Shown here in pieces: positions 56,066 to 64,000 of a DNA stretch of 64,000 bases. The notes below the pieces were generated by a model. That model was not told where the DNA came from and did no database searches. It saw only the letters and a program-made list of their open reading frames with translations. Both the position numbers and the translations under genes were made by a program. The stretch comes from Herminiimonas sp. (GTDB taxonomy: Bacteria > Pseudomonadota > Gammaproteobacteria > Burkholderiales > Burkholderiaceae_D): contig JAQGMR010000071.1 of assembly GCA_028292265.1 (NCBI GenBank), positions 124,001 to 188,000 on the forward strand, in the 5' to 3' direction. Within the stretch, counting starts at the first letter, position 1. Every line of letters begins with the position of its first letter.

Positions 56066-56690
56066 TGCCGTTACTCGAGTATCGCAGCGCGGAATCTCGC
56101 TGATAGAACTCATCCTTTTCATCGTCATCGTGAGCGTTGGATTGGTGGGTATCTTGAGCGTCATGACCGTAACGTCGAAATCGAGCGCGAATCCCATTCT
56201 GCTTAAGCAGGCCACGGCTATTGCAGAGTCGCTGCTGGAAGAGATTCAGCTGCAACCATTCACCTTTTGCGCGCCCGAAGACAACAACGCGACCACTGCC
56301 ACGGGCGCAGTCGCCCCTCCAGCCACGATCGGTTGTGCTGATCCACAAAACTCGGAAGACCAGTTGCCGCTCGGGACAGAGGCGACTGTGCATGGCAAGA
56401 CCCGATACGGTGACGGCTCCGGCGCGAAGCGATTCAACAACGTCAGCCATTACAACGCGTTCCCTGGCTTTCCCTCCGGGATTACAGACATTAACAACAC
56501 GCCGGTGGGTCTTGGAAGCTACAACGCCACGGTGAGTGTCAGTCGTGCGAACGGCAGCACAATCTTCGCAGGACCAGCAATCCCCGACGCCGATGTCCTG
56601 AAAATCGATGTTCGAGTGACCCAGGGCACAGCGGTCGACGTCACGCTGACCGGGTATCGCTTCAGATACGCGCCAAACGTGGGTCCATGA
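56055..56690 (+). CDS. mshD: MSHA minor pilin MshD-like
   Basis: This 211-residue prepilin starts MRTDAVTRVSQRG/ISLIELILFIVIVSVGLVGIL, with cleavage after Gly13 and Glu5 in the mature protein. ILLKQATAIAESLLEEIQLQPFTFC follows the helix, as in MshD/PilV-type pilins. The start at 56055 fits the leader. It overlaps both mshC and mshO. Confidence 0.87.
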   Translation: MRTDAVTRVSQRGISLIELILFIVIVSVGLVGILSVMTVTSKSSANPILLKQATAIAESLLEEIQLQPFTFCAPEDNNATTATGAVAPPATIGCADPQNSEDQLPLGTEATVHGKTRYGDGSGAKRFNNVSHYNAFPGFPSGITDINNTPVGLGSYNATVSVSRANGSTIFAGPAIPDADVLKIDVRVTQGTAVDVTLTGYRFRYAPNVGP

Positions 56691-57541
56691 TGCAGACTAC
56701 CTGCCTGTCCAGAAGGCGCATGCCCGGATTTACGCTGATCGAAATGATCGTCGTTATTACGATCACCGCGATTATTTCGGCGGTTGTGGCGGTATTCCTG
56801 CGCGCGCCGATCCAGGGATATTTCGATGCTTCCCGTCGTGCTGACTTGACCGACACTGCAGACGCCGCCGTTCGGCGCGTCTCACGGGAATTACACCTTG
56901 CCCTCCCCAATAGCGTCCACATATCTAGCGATACGCATTCGATCGAATTCATCCAAACGCGCACAGGCGGGCGATACAGGTCGTCCACCGGCACGTCCAC
57001 TGCCGACAATATTCTCGACTTCAGCGATCCATCCGATTCGAGCTTTGAGTTGTTGGGCCCTGCGCTCGACTTGAAGAGTGGCGACCAGATCGTCGTGTAC
57101 AACCTCGGCATTCCCGGCGCAGACGCCTACGAGGGAAAGAACCGGAAAGTGCTTGCTGCCGCGGGCGTAGGCACTACAACCACGGTCCAGTTCGTCCCCG
57201 CCGGCGCTCCCTTTCCTTTGGACTCGCCTAACCACAGCTTCCAGGTCGTGGACACGCCGGTCAGCTACATTTATGATGCTGCTGCCAAAACGCTCTCTCG
57301 TTACTGGGGTTATGACATTCTCCCCTATGCGTCGACCTGGCCTTCCCCCGGTCCGTTAGGCGCCGGATTGCAGAGCGCCGTCCTGGCGAGGAACGTGAGC
57401 AACTGCGTGTTCAATTACGACGTCTCTGCCGCGGGCGGCGCGCTGGCCCGAAATGGCCTCGTCACGATTCGAATAACAGTAGGCGACACCAGTGAAAGTG
57501 TCACGCTAACCAGCGAGGTCCACGTCAGCAATGTCCCCTGA
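56687..57541 (+). CDS. mshO: MSHA minor pilin MshO-like
   Basis: This 284-residue prepilin starts MMQTTCLSRRRMPG/FTLIEMIVVITITAIISAVVAVFL. It has the PilW/GspJ-type size and the pattern ADLTDTADAAVRRVSRELHLALPNSV after the helix. It overlaps mshD by 4 bp and mshP by 11 bp, so the minor pilins are translated as a coupled set. Confidence 0.88.
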   Translation: MMQTTCLSRRRMPGFTLIEMIVVITITAIISAVVAVFLRAPIQGYFDASRRADLTDTADAAVRRVSRELHLALPNSVHISSDTHSIEFIQTRTGGRYRSSTGTSTADNILDFSDPSDSSFELLGPALDLKSGDQIVVYNLGIPGADAYEGKNRKVLAAAGVGTTTTVQFVPAGAPFPLDSPNHSFQVVDTPVSYIYDAAAKTLSRYWGYDILPYASTWPSPGPLGAGLQSAVLARNVSNCVFNYDVSAAGGALARNGLVTIRITVGDTSESVTLTSEVHVSNVP

Positions 57542-57971
57542 TCAGCCAAACTTGCATCGACGACTGTCGCCGGGTAGCCGCCAGAGCGGATTTTCTATCG
57601 TGACTGCCATATTCCTGCTGGTAGTCATGTCTGCACTGGGTGCCTATATGCTGACCTTCTCGACGGTCCAGCAAACGACATCGACGCAGGACTTGCAAGG
57701 CATCCGAGCCTATCAGTCGGCCCGCGCCGGAATGGAATTCGGGCTTTATGAAGTGACCAGGCGAGGCGTTTGTGCTGCAACGACTCCCGTGACCCTGGCC
57801 GGCAACCTCGCGGCGTTCTCGGTCACCGTCGCCTGCGCGTCCTATCCCTATACCGAGGCCGGTAATGCCGTTACCGTATATCAGATCACCTCTACTGCCT
57901 TTCAGACTGGCGCCACACCCGGGAGCCCGAACTATGTGGAGCGCCAGATCGTCGCAACTGTAGGCCTCTAA
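57531..57971 (+). CDS. mshP: MSHA biogenesis protein MshP-like (PilX-type)
   Basis: This 146-residue protein starts with a 19-residue basic leader ending SRQSG/FSIVTAIFLLVVMSALGAYML. Position +5 is Thr, not Glu, as expected for the MshP/PilX group, whose members cap or prime minor-pilin complexes. Two cysteines (RGVCAA and VACAS) are present. In Vibrio the large mshQ follows mshP; here it is absent and a 246-bp gap leads to mshI. Confidence 0.84.
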   Translation: MSPDQPNLHRRLSPGSRQSGFSIVTAIFLLVVMSALGAYMLTFSTVQQTTSTQDLQGIRAYQSARAGMEFGLYEVTRRGVCAATTPVTLAGNLAAFSVTVACASYPYTEAGNAVTVYQITSTAFQTGATPGSPNYVERQIVATVGL

Positions 57972-58217
57972 ACGAGCGTCCAAACGGTATCAATTCTTCC
58001 CTCATGTACTTAGCCTGCCGAGCAAATAAGGCATCCAGTTTGACCGGCGCAAAACGGGCCTGGACGGTGCCCCACCATCGGGAATGAGGTTCGTTATGCA
58101 ATGTGTTGTTTTTGTTCGGGAATCTATTGCCGTAACAGCGGCAAAATTGATTGACAACAACACCGCCTTCCAATAACTTCGACGACCATACCGCCCATGA
58201 GACTCGACCAACCCTGA

Positions 58218-59165
58218 ATGCGTTTATTCGCCAAACCAAAGAAGACCGCTGGACGCCTGGCCGTCGCTCTTCATGACGATGGCGTTCGCACGGCGAGGGT
58301 CACGCGCATGCCCGGTGCGCTGCCTGCGGTCGATGGTCTCCACTTTTATTCCGGCGATCCGACTTCAGCAAATTCCGGACTAGAGAAACTGGCAAAGGAA
58401 GCCGAGGCGGCCGGACCCTGCACCGCGCTGCTGAACGCCGGTGATTATCAGATTCTTACTCTGGATGCCCCTAACGTTCCAAAGGAAGAACTCAAGGCGG
58501 CAATTCGCTGGCGCCTGAAAGACATGCTTGAATTTCATGTCGACGATGCCGCGATCGATGTGCTCGATATTCCCGGCGATAAAGACGCCCCCACGCGTGC
58601 GCACTCCATGTTTGCCGTTGCGGCGAAAAACCAGCTGATAGCGGCACGCCAGGAGCAGTTCGAGAAGAACAAACTGATGCTGGACGTGATAGATATTCCA
58701 GAGATGGCCCAACGGAATATCGCCGCGCTGTTTGAAGCCGAGGGTCGCGGCCTGGCGATGCTGTACTTCGACAATGCAGGCGGGCTGCTTACGGTAAGCC
58801 ATGGCGGCGAGTTACACCTGTCGCGCCGCATGGACGTGAGCTTGGCTCAACTGCAAAATGCGTCCGAGAGTGAGCGAGCCGATTATTTTGAGCGCGTGAC
58901 TGTCGAGGTGCAGCGCTCTCTCGATCACTTCGACCGGCATAGCAGACACATCTCGCTTTCAAAGCTGCTGCTTGCGCCGAACGGCACTGGCAATGGCGCT
59001 TTGCAGGCCTACCTTGCAGCCAATCTCTACCTTGCCGTGGAAACGCTTCGCCTCGAAGATGTCCTGGATATATCCGGAAGCCCGGAGCTTATTAGCGAAG
59101 ACGGGCAGCAGTGCTTTTTCCTTACCATCGGCGCGGCGTTGCGACGTGAGGAGATGGCGCTTTGA
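58218..59165 (+). CDS. mshI: MSHA biogenesis protein MshI (PilM-like)
   Basis: This 315-residue protein starts MRLFAKPKKTAGRLAVALHDDGV. It is an actin-like PilM/EpsL-family protein (QILTLDAPNVPKEELKAAIRWRLKDMLEFHVDDAAIDVLDIP), cytoplasmic, forming the alignment platform with MshJ and its partner. It overlaps the next gene by 4 bp. Confidence 0.9.
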   Translation: MRLFAKPKKTAGRLAVALHDDGVRTARVTRMPGALPAVDGLHFYSGDPTSANSGLEKLAKEAEAAGPCTALLNAGDYQILTLDAPNVPKEELKAAIRWRLKDMLEFHVDDAAIDVLDIPGDKDAPTRAHSMFAVAAKNQLIAARQEQFEKNKLMLDVIDIPEMAQRNIAALFEAEGRGLAMLYFDNAGGLLTVSHGGELHLSRRMDVSLAQLQNASESERADYFERVTVEVQRSLDHFDRHSRHISLSKLLLAPNGTGNGALQAYLAANLYLAVETLRLEDVLDISGSPELISEDGQQCFFLTIGAALRREEMAL

Positions 59166-59776
59166 GTCAGCAGATCAACCTCTTCAACCCGGTATTCCTC
59201 AAACAGAAAAAATACTTTTCATTCGCCGCCATGCTGCAGGCGATTCTGCTGCTGGTATTAGGGTGCGCACTCCTGAGCGGATACGCCAAGTATCGCGTCG
59301 TCAATTTGCGAAAAGAGGCCGCTGCTTCCCAGGTCCAACTCAGCATATTTGACGCCCAGTTAGCGAAGGCGAAGGTTGATTTCGCGCCGCGCGGCAAGAG
59401 CGCCGCCCTCGATGCGGAAATCCAGAAAGCCGAGGCGGAAATGAAGTCGCTGGACAAGGTTTTTGGCGTCCTTCAAAGCGGTGACTTCGGAAACACCAAA
59501 GGCTATTCCGGCTACCTTGCGGCATTTTCAAGGCAGATCATTGACGGTATCTGGCTCACAGGGGTTAACCTCGCGGGGGCAGGCAACGACATTTCCATCC
59601 AGGGCAGGGCAGTGCGACCCGAATTGGTGCCGGCCTACATGAGCCGCCTGAAGCATGAGCCACTAATGCAAGGCAAGAGCTTCGGCGCGCTGGACATTCA
59701 GACGCCAGCGGCAAATCCTAATGGCGTTAAAACCGCCGGTCCGGCAGTTCAGTATGTCGACTTCAATCTCCGATAG
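59162..59776 (+). CDS. MSHA biogenesis protein MshI2 (PilN-like)
   Basis: This 204-residue protein starts MSQQINLFNPVFLKQKKYFSFAAMLQAILLLVLGCALLS. A short cytoplasmic INLFNP motif (used by PilN to bind PilM) is followed by one membrane span and a periplasmic coiled coil plus ferredoxin-like fold (AFSRQIIDGIWLTGVNLAGAGNDISIQGRA). This matches PilN/MshI2. It is coupled to mshI by a 4-bp overlap. Confidence 0.86.
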   Translation: MSQQINLFNPVFLKQKKYFSFAAMLQAILLLVLGCALLSGYAKYRVVNLRKEAAASQVQLSIFDAQLAKAKVDFAPRGKSAALDAEIQKAEAEMKSLDKVFGVLQSGDFGNTKGYSGYLAAFSRQIIDGIWLTGVNLAGAGNDISIQGRAVRPELVPAYMSRLKHEPLMQGKSFGALDIQTPAANPNGVKTAGPAVQYVDFNLR

Positions 59777-59785
59777 GACGCCCAA

Positions 59786-60598
59786 ATGGCGCTAGTCGCC
59801 TCATCCACTGGATCACAGGGCATGCGCCAAAAGTGGCAGCGCCTCGCGGCCAAGGTTGACAGTCTCAGCCTGCGCGAGCGCGGGATCATTTTTGCGGCCG
59901 CCGCTGTACTGCTGTTCACGTTGGTAAATGACGCAATCCTTGATCCGGAGTTCGCGAAGCAGAAGCAACTGTCCGAACAGATCAAGAGCAATGAACAGCG
60001 GATGGAGCAGATCCAGGCGGAGATCCGGCAGACCATTAAAGTGCAAAGCGATCCGGATGAGGAAGGACGCAAGCGGCTGGCAGAAGTGAAATCGCATACC
60101 CGGCAGATGAGCGCCGACTTGCTGGAAATGCAAAAGGGACTGGTTTCTCCTGATAAGATGTCGGCGCTTTTGGAAGACATCCTGAAGCGCAATGGCAATC
60201 TCCGCCTGGTATCCCTCAAGACGCTTCCAGCAGCAAGCCTCGGCAACGCGGCAAGTGGCGGCTCGGGCGGCGTGCCTGGTGCGGCACCCGGCACTGTTGA
60301 GCCAAGCGGCGCGCAGGCCAGTGCCGGCGGTGCGGGCGCGGGTGCTTCCGCATTACGCTCCGGCGGTCGCGAGCCTGTCAAGGCGGATCAGGCTCCGACC
60401 CTGGTCTACACGCATGGCGTTGAGATCGTCGTTGATGGCAGCTACCTCGACATGATGCATTACATGGCGGCGCTTGAAGCAATGCCCTGGCAGCTTTTTT
60501 GGGGCAGGGCCAAGCTGGACGTCACGGTCTATCCGGATTCCCGATTGGCGCTCACGGTGTACACATTAAGTCTCGACAAAAAATGGCTCAACCTGTGA
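59786..60598 (+). CDS. mshJ: MSHA biogenesis protein MshJ (PilO-like)
   Basis: This 270-residue single-span protein (IIFAAAAVLLFTLVNDAILD near residues 34-53) has a long periplasmic coiled coil and a PilO-type domain (TLVYTHGVEIVVDGSYLDMMHYMAALEAMPWQLFWGRA). An Ala/Gly-rich insert lies near residues 150-195. It forms the inner-membrane alignment complex with the previous two products. Its 3' end overlaps mshK by 16 bp. Confidence 0.88.
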   Translation: MALVASSTGSQGMRQKWQRLAAKVDSLSLRERGIIFAAAAVLLFTLVNDAILDPEFAKQKQLSEQIKSNEQRMEQIQAEIRQTIKVQSDPDEEGRKRLAEVKSHTRQMSADLLEMQKGLVSPDKMSALLEDILKRNGNLRLVSLKTLPAASLGNAASGGSGGVPGAAPGTVEPSGAQASAGGAGAGASALRSGGREPVKADQAPTLVYTHGVEIVVDGSYLDMMHYMAALEAMPWQLFWGRAKLDVTVYPDSRLALTVYTLSLDKKWLNL

Positions 60599-60981
60599 TT
60601 AACCCGTTCTTGTCGCGCTTTGCCATAACGGCACTATGCCTCGGCCTGTTAGTCGGACAGCCAGTTCTCGCCCAGGGGCTGGTCGATCCCACTCGTCCCG
60701 CAGGGGCCAGCCAGCAAGCAACTGCTGGAGGCACGCAAGCCTCCGTGGCGTCCCCCGAACTGCAATACGTGTCGATCTCGCCCCAGTCCAAGTCGGCCGT
60801 CATAAGCGGCAAGGTCGTCTTTGTCGGCGAAAAATATGGCGAGTCGCGAATCGTGAAGATTTCCGAGGGTGAGGTTGTGCTGCTTGCCAGCGGCGGCAAG
60901 CAGCACGTGCTGAAGCTCTACCCGGGTGTTGAAAAGCAGGCCGGTGGCGCCGGAAATTCGTCCAGAGCCAGGCCACAATAA
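60583..60981 (+). CDS. mshK: MSHA biogenesis protein MshK (PilP-like)
   Basis: This 132-residue secreted protein has a signal peptide (FAITALCLGLLVGQPVLAQG) followed by LVDPTRPAGAS and a small beta domain (LQYVSISPQSKSAVISGKVVFVGEKYGESRIVKISEGEVVL). The DPTRP motif is typical of MshK. It should connect the inner-membrane complex to the secretin. The start at 60583 lies inside mshJ, suggesting coupling. Confidence 0.88.
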   Translation: MAQPVINPFLSRFAITALCLGLLVGQPVLAQGLVDPTRPAGASQQATAGGTQASVASPELQYVSISPQSKSAVISGKVVFVGEKYGESRIVKISEGEVVLLASGGKQHVLKLYPGVEKQAGGAGNSSRARPQ

Positions 60982-60989
60982 AGGCGCGC

Positions 60990-62693
60990 ATGCGAACGAT
61001 TATTCAGGCCTTCATCGTTTTTCTCCTTGCGGGTTGCGCAGCGCAACAGCCGAAGCGAGACACCTATGACTTCATAGGCGCCGAAATGACGAAGATGGTG
61101 GCCGAGTCGAAGGCGGTGCCGGCACAACCGGATGCCGTCTCGGCCTCACTCCTTCCCCCAATACGAATCGAAGCTCCGACCGTGCGTCAGCCAGCGGAGC
61201 AACGCTTCAGCCTGGCATTCAACAACCTACCGGCCGCCCAGTTTTTCATGGTCCTGGTCTCCGGAACGCGCTACAGCATGCTGGTTCCACCGGAAGTGGC
61301 TGGAACAATCTCGGCCAACCTCAAGGATGTGACGGTGTTCGAAGCGCTTGACGCTATTCGCGAGATGTACGGATACGATTACAAGGTTGAGGGCACCAGG
61401 ATTTACATTAAACCGTTGACGCTGCAAAGCAGGGTATTCCAGGTCAACTACCTGACCGGGAGACGCACCGGCTCGTCCGACATTCGAGTGACCTCGGGTT
61501 CTATTGGCGATACCGGTCCGCAGGGCACGACCTCGACGGCATCGTCCATAACCACCGGTGGCGGCAGCAACGCTCGTTCATCCAGTTCAAGCAACATCAA
61601 CACGACCTCGACCAGCGACTTCTGGACCGAATTAAGGGGTTCCCTTGACGCGATTGTCGGTAGCGGCAAGGAGGGGCGCAGCGTGGTGATCAGCCCCCAG
61701 TCTGGCGTCGTGGTTGTGCGAGCCATGTGGAAAGAGCTGCGCGACGTTTCAGACTATTTGAAAGCCACGCAATTGTCGGTAGACCGACAGGTCATTCTGG
61801 AAGCGAAGATCATCGAGGTGCAACTCAATGACAGCTATCAGTCCGGGATAAATTGGGCGGCGTTCGGCCGTGGTGGAAACAGCCGTGTCGCAGCGGGCCG
61901 GCAAGGCCCCGCATCGGGCCTGGTTTCGAGCGGCTCCCTCATTGGAACCGGTTTTCCGGGCGACGCGGCGCCGACCGCCTCAAGCCTTGGCGGCCTTTTC
62001 GGCCTTGCCTTCCAGACCAGTAATTTCGCGGCGCTGATTTCCTTCCTTGAATCGCAAGGTACGGTGCATGTGCTATCAAGCCCTCGCATCGCGACCCTCA
62101 ACAATCAGAAGGCTGTCCTCAAGGTGGGAACGGATGAGTTCTTCGTGACCAACGTCAGTACAACCACGACGACGGGAACTGCCACAACCACCAACCCAAG
62201 CGTAACGCTGCAGCCTTTCTTCTCCGGTGTCGCGCTCGACGTCACGCCACAGATAGACGACGGCGGCAATATCATCCTGCACATACATCCGTCGGTCAGC
62301 AACGTTACGACGGTCAACAAGGACGTGAACCTTGGTAGCGGCGGAGCACTTATTCTTCCGCTTGCGTCCAGCTCCATCTCGGAAACCGACAGCGTCGTGC
62401 GGGGCCGAGACGGGCAGGTCGTTGCGATCGGTGGTCTTATGCGCCAGTCGAGCACTTATGACCGCTCGCAATTGCCGGGCGCGGGCAGTATGCCTGCCCT
62501 GGCCCCGCTCACGGGCAATACCGCCTCCGCCAATCAGAAGCGCGAGCTGGTGATCCTGCTCCGTCCGATCGTCGTCCACGGGGATGACACATGGAGCCAG
62601 GATCTGCTCCAGACGCAGCGCCAGATTCGGGACCTGGATCCGGACAACCTGAGTTCGATTAATAGGGGCGCCGGTTCCGGGACGGCGCGCTAG
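60990..62693 (+). CDS. mshL: MSHA outer-membrane secretin MshL
   Basis: This 567-residue secretin is a lipoprotein (FLLAGCAAQ, Cys near residue 15). It has a secretin N-terminal domain (FSLAFNNLPAAQFFMVLVSGTRY...), a Ser/Thr/Gly-rich insert near residues 170-210, an N1-type domain (VVISPQSGVVVVRAMWKEL) and the C-terminal secretin barrel region (VHVLSSPRIATLNNQKAVLKVG, then SISETDSVVRGRDGQVVAIGGLM). It forms the outer-membrane gate through which the pilus emerges. Confidence 0.94.
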   Translation: MRTIIQAFIVFLLAGCAAQQPKRDTYDFIGAEMTKMVAESKAVPAQPDAVSASLLPPIRIEAPTVRQPAEQRFSLAFNNLPAAQFFMVLVSGTRYSMLVPPEVAGTISANLKDVTVFEALDAIREMYGYDYKVEGTRIYIKPLTLQSRVFQVNYLTGRRTGSSDIRVTSGSIGDTGPQGTTSTASSITTGGGSNARSSSSSNINTTSTSDFWTELRGSLDAIVGSGKEGRSVVISPQSGVVVVRAMWKELRDVSDYLKATQLSVDRQVILEAKIIEVQLNDSYQSGINWAAFGRGGNSRVAAGRQGPASGLVSSGSLIGTGFPGDAAPTASSLGGLFGLAFQTSNFAALISFLESQGTVHVLSSPRIATLNNQKAVLKVGTDEFFVTNVSTTTTTGTATTTNPSVTLQPFFSGVALDVTPQIDDGGNIILHIHPSVSNVTTVNKDVNLGSGGALILPLASSSISETDSVVRGRDGQVVAIGGLMRQSSTYDRSQLPGAGSMPALAPLTGNTASANQKRELVILLRPIVVHGDDTWSQDLLQTQRQIRDLDPDNLSSINRGAGSGTAR

Positions 62694-62695
62694 CC

Positions 62696-63589
62696 ATGTA
62701 CAGGGCGCATTTCGGTCTTCGTGAACTGCCCTTTGGCATTACGCCGGATACCAGTTTCTTTTTCGCCTGCTCAAATTATCAGCAAGCGCTTAATACCCTG
62801 CTGGTCGCCGCCAAAAACGGCGAAGGCTTCATCAAGATCACAGGGGAAGTCGGTATCGGGAAGACGCTCCTGTGCCGAAAATTCATGTCGACGCTCGACG
62901 ACAGCTTCGTGACCGCCTACATCCCCAATCCTTTCCTGGAGCCGCGCACGTTGATGCTGGCGTTGGCGGACGAACTCGAAGTCGCCTTCGAGAAGGATAT
63001 CGACCAATACCAGCTGCTGAAGGCTATCAACCATCGCCTGCTGGTCCTGGCGCGACTCGACAAGCGGGTTGTACTTTGCCTCGACGAAGCGCAGTCGATG
63101 CCACTCGAAACTCTGGAAGCCTTAAGACTGCTGACCAATCTTGAAACCGAGAAGCGAAAGCTGCTGCAGATCGTTTTGTTCGGCCAGCCGGAACTGGATG
63201 TGAAGCTGCGCGATGACACGATTCGTCAATTGAATCAGCGAATCTCGTTCCACTATGATCTTCGCCCCCTCAGCCGGGACGATCTCGAATTTTACGTTTC
63301 CCATCGATTGAGCGTAGCCGGCTTTTCCGGCAGCCGGCTGTTCGGCCGCGATGCGATCCGTGCGTTGGGAGCAGCCAGCGGCGGCATCCCACGGCTAGTC
63401 AACGTACTCGCACACAAGGCATTGATGCTGGCCTATGGCGAAGGCAAACAACAAGTGCGCGCGCGGCATGTTCGGGCCGCGGCGAATGACACCTCGGCCG
63501 CACGCCGTTTCCCATGGGGGTGGATGTGGCTTGGCGCGAGCAGCGTCGCCATTGCGGTCGTTGGAATTGGATTGGCGGTCATGAAATGA
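62696..63589 (+). CDS. mshM: MSHA biogenesis ATPase MshM (ExeA-like)
   Basis: This 297-residue AAA protein starts MYRAHFGLRELPFGITPDTSFFF. It has the Walker A motif GEVGIGKT at residues 50-57, the Walker B motif VVLCLDEAQ at residues 125-133 and a C-terminal membrane span (GASSVAIAVVGIGLAVM). ExeA/GspA relatives help place the secretin in peptidoglycan. Its stop overlaps the mshN start by 4 bp. Confidence 0.93.
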   Translation: MYRAHFGLRELPFGITPDTSFFFACSNYQQALNTLLVAAKNGEGFIKITGEVGIGKTLLCRKFMSTLDDSFVTAYIPNPFLEPRTLMLALADELEVAFEKDIDQYQLLKAINHRLLVLARLDKRVVLCLDEAQSMPLETLEALRLLTNLETEKRKLLQIVLFGQPELDVKLRDDTIRQLNQRISFHYDLRPLSRDDLEFYVSHRLSVAGFSGSRLFGRDAIRALGAASGGIPRLVNVLAHKALMLAYGEGKQQVRARHVRAAANDTSAARRFPWGWMWLGASSVAIAVVGIGLAVMK

Positions 63590-64000
63590 GCCTGATTAAC
63601 CAGATGCTGCAGGACCTTGAAGCGCGCCGCACGGACGGGAGCGGATCGTCTTCAATCCACGATCAGGTCCGTGTCGCCGCTCCTTCACCACGCCGGATTC
63701 CCCTGACTTGGGCATTCGGGCTTGCGGCCCTGCTGATTGCGACGGCGCTTTTGTCCTGGCTATGGGGCCGCCAAACCGCGCCCGCGGCAGTCAACGCTTC
63801 CCAAAATGGACAAGCGCCGATGGCACTCAGACTCGCCTCTGCCATTAAACCGGGAATCGTTCAGCAGGAAGTCGCCGCAGGGCCTCATGCGGGCGGTGTA
63901 CCTGCTGCAATGGATGCGCAGTTGGCCACGGTGCAACCTGGCGTTCCAATGCCCGCCGCGATGCCAGCCTCGCCATCCACCGTGCCGCCATCGGTGATGC
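63586..64000 (+). CDS. mshN: MSHA biogenesis protein MshN, partial (runs off the right edge)
   Basis: The visible 138 residues start MSLINQMLQDLEARRTDGSG, the conserved N-terminus of MshN. One membrane span follows (LTWAFGLAALLIATALLSWLWG, about residues 40-61), then an Ala/Pro-rich periplasmic linker (AAMPASPSTVPPS). The TPR part expected in MshN is outside the window. It starts inside the mshM stop codon region (ATGA). Confidence 0.92.
   Translation, partial: MSLINQMLQDLEARRTDGSGSSSIHDQVRVAAPSPRRIPLTWAFGLAALLIATALLSWLWGRQTAPAAVNASQNGQAPMALRLASAIKPGIVQQEVAAGPHAGGVPAAMDAQLATVQPGVPMPAAMPASPSTVPPSVM

Overview
The window reads as a chromosomal segment of a betaproteobacterium of the order Burkholderiales, most likely family Oxalobacteraceae (Herbaspirillum / Noviherbaspirillum / Herminiimonas relatives). 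The grounds are the high-GC coding style, the gene order leuC-entericidin-leuD-leuB-asd-fimV-truA-trpF-trpB-trpA-accD-folC-dedD-purF, which is typical of that group, a phasin gene, and a full MSHA-type pilus locus. This assignment rests on gene content and synteny recognised by eye; no database search was possible. No rRNA, tRNA, CRISPR array, insertion sequence or prophage was seen.

Layout. 1-2499 (minus strand): a partial DUF429 gene and the division-site operon minC-minD-minE. 2928-5123 (plus): a 731-residue orphan protein, low-complexity and rich in Ser/Pro, with eukaryote-like short motifs. It is the least explained gene here. 5299-13323: a catabolic cluster with a paired PimC/PimD acyl-CoA dehydrogenase, glutaryl-CoA dehydrogenase, a two-domain 3-hydroxyacyl-CoA dehydrogenase, and a divergent acyl-CoA ligase plus IclR regulator. 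Together they look like a route for dicarboxylic acids (pimelate/glutarate type). The divergent promoter region carries two copies of a 17-bp palindrome that probably form the IclR operator. 13367-18388: signalling genes (receiver, receiver-HPt, Crp/Fnr, NarL-type regulator), an unknown protein and a phasin. 18874-32649: assorted membrane proteins and enzymes (DUF2721, FAD-linked dehydrogenase, DUF2069, WrbA, YihY, DUF962, hydrolase, MetY, CBS pair, MFS-PlsC fusion, AroC, MFS, M48 protease).

33596-51031 is a long plus-strand housekeeping block for leucine, aspartate-semialdehyde, tryptophan, fatty-acid, folate and purine biosynthesis, with fimV and truA embedded. cvpA, which usually lies between dedD and purF, is missing.

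51254-64000 is a near-complete MSHA pilus locus in the order E-G-(B/A pilins)-C-D-O-P-I-I2-J-K-L-M-N, running off the right edge. It begins with a GspE-type ATPase carrying a predicted c-di-GMP-binding MshEN domain. It encodes two tandem major-pilin-like proteins, four minor pilins, the alignment subcomplex, the secretin and accessory ATPase. A perfect FNR box (TTGAT-N4-ATCAA) lies just before the first pilin gene, and an Fnr-family regulator with the matching recognition helix is encoded at 16500-17375. This suggests pilus expression is tied to a respiratory or redox cue as well as to c-di-GMP.
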